This document shows positions 58,385 through 64,000 of a DNA stretch of 64,000 nucleotides, piece after piece. The stretch is from Malania oleifera (Eukaryota; Streptophyta; Magnoliopsida; Santalales; Ximeniaceae): the NCBI RefSeq assembly GCF_029873635.1, contig NC_080423.1, positions 96,681,025-96,745,024 on the forward strand, read 5' to 3'. Within the stretch, counting starts at the first letter, position 1. Every line of letters begins with the position of its first letter. A program made the translations under genes and the position numbers. The notes below the pieces were generated by a model that saw only the letters and a program-made list of their open reading frames with translations, was not told where the DNA came from and made no database searches.

Positions 58385-61300
58385 TTGTCAAATATTATTT
58401 TTTTCCACAAAAAAGATTTACAATATATTTCATTTAAAAAAAATGAAAAAATAAAAAAGAACAACCATACCAAACTTTTCTAAAAAAATCCAAAGACACA
58501 TCCCCAAAGCTGGGTGAAGATTCTATCTCCCTAGCATCAGGTTAACAAGTTTTCATAGCTGAATGTCACAAAGTTTGATGGTGTCAAGATAAATGTTATT
58601 CACAACTAGATAAATATCTAATGTCCTAAGCATCAAGTGGAGAGATCCTACCCCCCTAGTGTCAAGTCAAGGTCTTATCTCCTTAGCTTACAAAGTGTGC
58701 TTTCACTCTAAAAACAACGAGACAATATATAAACTTTCCTACTTGAAACCCATACTCCATAGATTTGTACTCTAGCTAGTTTTCCTATTGAGCGAATGAA
58801 CAGAGAACTCACCCTCAATGAGCCCTCACTCACACTTTATAGAAACTGGAAGTAAAACATGTAAAAGGTGTCTCTATTTCAAAATAACCTTTGAAGTTAC
58901 ATTGCAATTGAGAGCATGAATTTCGGATCTTAAATTTTGATTCGAATAGATTTGGACAAAATTTAATACAATTTTGCATTGCATCTTGTCCAAAACCACA
59001 AAACTCCAAATCTCAGGTCTCTCGTAAACATAGGGTCAATTTCTAACAATGTGAGCATGGATGATTTTAACATTATTTCATAAGAAACATGCTCCTTCAA
59101 TCCTTGCCCAGGAACATTGTAGAGGCAGAACATTTTTCTTCTCATAAATATGTTCTCAGCTGTAGGGGAGTTGATGGGGTGCTTTCTTTTCTATGTGTGT
59201 TCCTATTCAGGAAGCTCAAGAAACTTTGTGGTGAGTGCATAAGCAGTGTGTTGGGAAGAAGGCACATCCCTCTACCATCCACTTCGACAAGCTCCATATT
59301 CACAGCCCACTATGATGACTAGGAGAGCTTTCTAACTTGACAGCTTTTGTGCTAAGTGCACTGGGGCCTCTAGATCCTGATCAATAGGAGCTATACCTTC
59401 ATTCGAATTTAAAGAATTTGGTACCACTTATGCATTGACAATTTTTAGAATAGAGTGCTCCTTACAAATCAATCATCAAGATGCATACTACAAAAACCTA
59501 GAACTTTAAATAAAATATCATAATTCTAATTGGAATATTTTGGGATTCTCCTCATAAAATTTGAAGAGGTGCATTCAAGTACATACAAAGAACACAGTAA
59601 GGGGACAGACTATACGAGCAACTTTTAAATGCATATTGGCATATTTTTTAGAGAAATTCTTTTGAAAATGCTATTCATGCCCCAGTGTTACGAGCTAAAC
59701 ACTTCACATCTTGTGAAAGGTCATACAACACTAATTATAAAAAACAATCTTACTTAACTAGTTAGCTAAAAGTATACCTCAGTTTCACCACATGAACATA
59801 TTCTCAACCATCAAATACAAAGTTAAGCGAAAGCATGTAACAAGTATAAAAGTAGACAAGAGTCAAGGGTTAAATTGTAAAGCAAAACAATTACCTGACA
59901 CATCCATAAGGAACATGTAATTAGCAAATAAAGCAAGTAACTTAAACACATTTACAAAAGCTAGTGATTTTACAATGATAGAAGAACATCCACCCTCCCT
60001 TAAAGAGTATTCTACGATATTATTATTGCAAGCATTAAAAAATTATAAATACATATAATTAATTTAATTAGTCAAAATAGAATAAATTTATTTGAGTAAT
60101 TATTTTGAGTCCAATAAAATGTTGAGCCTCGACAATAAGTATTAATAAATAAATTCATATCTTAAAATTTTCAGCTAACATAAATAAACTAAAAAAAATC
60201 AACACTTAATAATCCACTAAAAGAAATAATGAAACAATATAGTTTTAAAATTTCAATATTTATATTATATTATAATAACATAAAGATAGCATTACATTTA
60301 TTTTTATAAATATCTATTTGAGTTCATATAGAAATAAATTGTTTTAAACAGAAAAAATACACTTACATTCCTAAATTATATCGTTCATCACATGATGTCC
60401 CCTTAAATTTTTAAAGTGATACTTACACCTTGTAAACTATCAAAAGAAATAACGAAATTAACATCTATTAACAAAAATAATAAAAATACGCTAATATCAT
60501 TTTATTTTAACTTCAATCCATCCAACTTGGCGGCCACTTCTCGACAACAAGAATCAAACTACATAGAACTGTCAAATCTCAGAGATATTCTTCGACTATA
60601 TGCACAATACTGCGCATAAATTTATAATAAAAGATCATTTCTTCTATTAAGTTTAAATTATTTATTTTATTAAGTTTATTTAAGTGCACTATAATTTCAT
60701 AAGGTATAAGTAAAAACTGCAATATATTGTATACAGGCTACATATATAGTATACCATTTTGGTTATGCATACTATATACTACTTGTACAATGTGCATATA
60801 GTATGTTTTTGTTGTATAGAATTAATTACTTAATTCCTCGAAATTTATCTCATTATTTCTACCTATAATTTACTTGATTTTTTTTTTATTTTTACTACAA
60901 TATTTCTTCTTCTTCTTTTTTTTCATTTTATAACCCCAAAATAATTTCTTCTTTTTTTTTTTTTTTTGTTGCTCGTGAACATCTTTACCACTCACATACA
61001 AAAATGTTACAAGGCTAATTAAGTCTAAAAAAAATAACAATTATTCATGTGCTATATACACTATAATAATCCATTAGATTTAACCATTGTTTGTCAACAA
61101 AAGAGGCTACTTGCAACCATAAAGATCATTTGAATGGTGTAAGAATGACTTTTAGAAGTTCAAAAGGGAAAATTTGTAGCAGATAGCATAATCCAAGGGT
61201 ATTTTTTCCCCTTTTAACCATGAAAAAAGTGTAAATAATACTATGTTATGAAAGCATTAATGTCCAACAGGTCAAAATAGTGGCATCAATTTAGTCCAAA

Positions 61301-61800
61301 AATTAGATTTTCATAGAAATGACATTTGTATGAAACTTACCTATGCCTAAATACTAAGCTCAAAACAAAGAAGGAAATGAGATATACCATGAATATCACA
61401 TTTCTAACAATGTTTAAAGACCCTAAAGATCAAAGGGAGAAGAATATACAAATAGTAAATGTTTTATAGAAAAAAAAAACAACAAACAAAAAGACATCTT
61501 CATTCAATTTTTTGGTGTGCAAATATTTGCAATGAAAAACCATATTCAATTTAAGTGTGCAAATTGGCAAGAAGGAAAGATAGAAGGATGAAACATAGAT
61601 TCACCTATTCAGATAGCATATTATTTAAGTCATAGCCTAGTTTAGCATTTGGATCAAAAGATTTCCTATCCTCCCACTTTCTTCCCTACCAAGCACAGCT
61701 ATCATAATCCAACCATTCAAAATAATGTATCTATTTTTAAGTTATAGAAGCACATACACAAACCACACATATATATTTTCAACAGAAGCGAAGTATCTCA
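58385..61800. other. No recognisable gene or repeat family
   Basis: AT-rich spacer with short unsupported frames (for example 59089-59322 and 60416-60619). Poly-T and poly-A runs occur near 60880-60967. I cannot identify any feature, though 58500-58750 contains two similar passages with TCTCCCTAGC / CCCCCTAGTGTCAAG that may be an old duplication. Confidence 0.5.
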
Positions 61801-61951
61801 TTTAGGATGGAGGAACAATCTCTAGTTCCTCCTTCGTCCTACGATTACACAAAGCGAGAAACAGGGTGCAGCCAGAGGCTGAACACATTTACACTATTAC
61901 CAAACAGAGCGCAGCAGCACAGGCGATGGGTTCGACGGGGATCGAAGAGCG

Positions 61952-62242
61952 CTAAACGACGCCGTCCCACAAGCACTCGGAGCGAACACTTGCGGACTCG
62001 AGGAGGGTTTGGATCTGTGGAGGAGGGTTCAAGCCCAGGCGATGGGCGCGCTCCCAGCGAGCGAGTCTAGACATGCCGAGGCACGGCCCGTACGTCATGT
62101 TCATGTCGAATTGCCTCAGCACCTCCTCCTCCTTCTCGCCGTAGTTCTTTTCTTCACCTACCACAAATCACAACACGCCATTGATGATCAATTGTTAAAA
62201 TTGGAGCAAACCCCTAACAAATCAAACGACAAAATGAGTTTG

Positions 62243-62273
<31 letters not shown>

Positions 62274-62471
62274 AGTACATTTGTTGGGGTGGAGAGAAGA
62301 ATGAGAGGTGAGAGAAGGGGATTGGGCGTCGTCGGAGCCCAAAGTAGCAGAGTGAGAAGGGGTGGAGAGCTTGGTCTTGGAAGTGGCCCTTGAAGTCTTA
62401 GGGTTTGGTTTCGCGATGCCTCCGCTACCCTTCCTCTGCCGGAAGAAACCCTTCATGTTCCCAGACGCCAT
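61952..62471 (-). CDS. POLD4: DNA polymerase delta subunit 4 (POLD4), two exons
   Basis: Exon 1 is 62471-62279 and exon 2 is 62157-61952; splicing GT-AG across a 121-bp intron gives 132 residues. The N-terminus MASGNMKGFFRQRK has the PIP-box-like start of p12, followed by a Lys/Ser/Thr-rich linker. Exon 2 carries the conserved YGEKEEEVLRQFDMNMTYGP, GMSRLARWERAHRLGLNPP and the terminal LWDGVV. POLD4 is the smallest subunit of the replicative DNA polymerase delta and aids PCNA binding and complex stability in the nucleus. Length fits plant homologues. The intron starts beside a (GA)n plus ten-G run (about 62242-62271, + strand), and the 5' UTR is CT-rich. The frame is intact. The promoter side faces a MULE end at about 62851. 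Confidence 0.93.
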
Positions 62472-62881
62472 CTCTCTGTCACTCTCTCTCTCTCTAGATT
62501 CAAATTTTGAATTTGATTCACAGAAGAACGCTCTCACGGAAAGCAAAAGAGAGAGATCGGGAATTTAAGTCCAAGGAGACGAGAGTGATTTCAGATAATT
62601 AGGTATCTGCCCCGCTATCTCTGCATATTCTTACTTCTCTCCTCATTTCCCCAGCTTTCTCTGCACGCTGCTCTCTTTGTTTACTTTTTTTTTTTTTTAA
62701 ATATATCCCATTGGATTTGACATAGTTACACTTGCAATTGTTTAGTTAAATTAAACTTGTTTTATTAATATATACAATTAATAATGGAGTCATTTAGAGT
62801 TTTTTCCCATTTTATTATTTTATAATAATATATCAAATAATATTTCGTTTGGGAAAAATTTTCCTAATTTGATGTTTACGT

Positions 62882-63038
62882 AATCTCACTGCTTAGTCCA
62901 ACAAGATTTAAAGGGTAAGGCAAGTCGAGTGTTGACGCATGGTAAGGCAAATCTCACTGGATCAGGTAGCGAGATTTTTCCGAAAAATGCTCGGTGCGTG
63001 ACACGTGGCAAATCTCGCTACTTGATCCAACGAGATTT
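62882..63038. repeat. Three palindromes at the end of the second MULE
   Basis: At 62882-62910, 62949-62977 and 63010-63038, with arms AAATCTCRC and GCGAGATTT-like and inner bases different from the first element (core around TTGATCC). Spacing is 61-67 bp. The spacer again carries CACGTGGC. Confidence 0.75.
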
Positions 63039-63148
63039 GCTCGGGGCCCTTCTACTCCTCCTTTCTCCTTCACTTCTCTCTTGAACACAGAATAGAGCAG
63101 CAAAAAGCAGAGAGTTGCAAAGAGGAGGACGGTAGCAACAGCAAGCTA

Positions 63149-63240
63149 GCAGGTGACCGTTTGGCATAGCAAGTGACCATTCGGCGTAACAGGTGACCAT
63201 TCGGGAACTCGCAGGTGATCGTTGGAGTAAGTTATAAAAG
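63149..63240 (+). promoter_or_regulatory. Promoter region of the second MULE
   Basis: Four AGGTGACCRTTYGG-like repeats (63150-63223, about 20-25 bp apart) precede TATAAAAG at 63233-63240 and GGGGTATGT. The layout is the same as at 56365-56279 on the other strand. Confidence 0.6.
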
Positions 63241-64000
63241 GGGAGAAATGGGGTATGTATTTTTCTTACCCTAATTCTATTTTGGTTTCATGGATCATTC
63301 AAGATTAATTTGAATTGGATTTGAAGATTTGTTATTTTAGATTCATAATTTAGTACTGTGCTTTCAATTTTTTGATTGGAAGCTGCATCTGGAACCCCTC
63401 ATATGAGGTTAGGGTTTCATTTCATTATTTTTATTTTATCGAATTAAAATTGTTCTATATTGAATGTGTAAATATCTGTAATTATTATATATATTTATAT
63501 ATATATATATATGTAATTGTTATTAAAAAAAAATTAAAGTATGTTGTATAGTTGATGATTCAAAATCTAAAGTATGTTATAAATGTTATTAAAAAAAAAA
63601 ATTAAAGTACGTTGTAATTAACATATATTGTATTTTATACGGTATTTTGTATGTGTAATTGTTATATATTTAATGTGTTCATTTGCTGTTATTTAATGTG
63701 AGGTTAACTTGGTTAATTTGTTGTTAATTAATATGAGGTTGGGGTTGAATTCCTTATTTGTAATTGAATTTGAAAATTACATGCATTAGTAAGATATCTA
63801 AAGAAAATTGAGTTGGTTTTAAAAATTAAGGGTGTGTTCAAAAATTGATTTGATTTTGTGTAGTGGATTTGGCCAAAAAAATATGCATCATAATATATAA
63901 TTTTTAACTAAAAAATAACAATATGAATTATATTAACTATAAAAATAATAATTAAAACTGGTGAAATGTTATTAAAAAATTTCACAATCATATATTAATT

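Larger units (their letters stand above)
62851..64000 (+). mobile_element. End of a second Mutator-like element, runs off the window
   Basis: Reading + from GGGAAAAATTTTCC, the block GATGTTTACGTAATCTCACTGC matches the inward-read end of the first MULE, followed by three palindromes, GTGACC repeats and a TATA box. 63270-64000 is AT-rich with no gene; by analogy the coding part should lie beyond the window. Confidence 0.68.

Noticed and set aside
61807-62070. Plus-strand 87-codon frame
   Set aside because: It is antisense to POLD4 exon 2, which has a clear conserved domain.
1-64000. tRNA, rRNA, known microRNA or riboswitch genes
   Set aside because: No cloverleaf with proper A and B boxes, ribosomal segment or other structured RNA was recognised. 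tRNA-like strings at 1545, 24262 and 27827 are retroelement primer binding sites.

Overview
The window reads as nuclear DNA of a flowering plant, probably a eudicot. It is AT-rich and packed with nested LTR retrotransposons, plant L1-type LINE remnants and a Mutator-like element carrying a plant mobile domain (PMD) gene. The one intact-looking host gene encodes the plant form of DNA polymerase delta subunit 4. I cannot name the species. A run of 100 N (34773-34872) is an assembly gap.

Layout. 1-8086: a non-coding LTR element (LARD-like, Tat/Ogre-type ends) with a truncated left LTR, a 3.65 kb internal region holding only minisatellites, and a complete 2.9 kb right LTR. 8087-23790: three SIRE/Maximus-like Ty1/copia derivatives. 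One (C) is in + orientation and split by a solo LTR with a perfect 5-bp target duplication; two (A, B) are in minus orientation. A and B keep a gag remnant, PPT and 3' LTR but show no pol. 23790-24513: a decayed LTR end and a very compact TRIM whose internal region is only about 57 bp. 24600-34440: Athila/Tat-type Ty3/gypsy sequence on the minus strand (protease, gag, PBS, LTR, a long 3' region with a decayed antisense gene, then integrase, RNase H and RT remnants). 34440-38394: unassigned sequence, the gap, and an LTR full of short tandem repeats. 38395-43652: a solo LTR of a Del/Tekay-like family (TSD CGCAA) with a SIRE-type solo LTR (TSD AAGAC) nested inside. 43653-46284: two LINE 3' ends.

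46285-56805 is the most notable region: a roughly 10.5 kb Mutator-like element. Its ends carry arrays of short perfect or near-perfect palindromes (AAATCTCGCAG, 7-nt loop, CTGCGAGATTT). On the minus strand it encodes a MULE transposase of 875 codons with five in-frame stops but no frameshift and, 58 bp downstream, a four-exon PMD (MAIN-like) gene with two in-frame stops. The end of a second, related element starts at about 62851 and runs out of the window. It carries the same palindromes, the same GTGACC repeats and a matching TATA region, and lies about 380 bp upstream of the POLD4 start codon. POLD4 (minus strand, two exons, 61952-62471) is the only gene that I judge functional. A further LINE pseudogene lies at 56990-58384. 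The rest (58385-61800 and smaller gaps) shows no recognisable feature.
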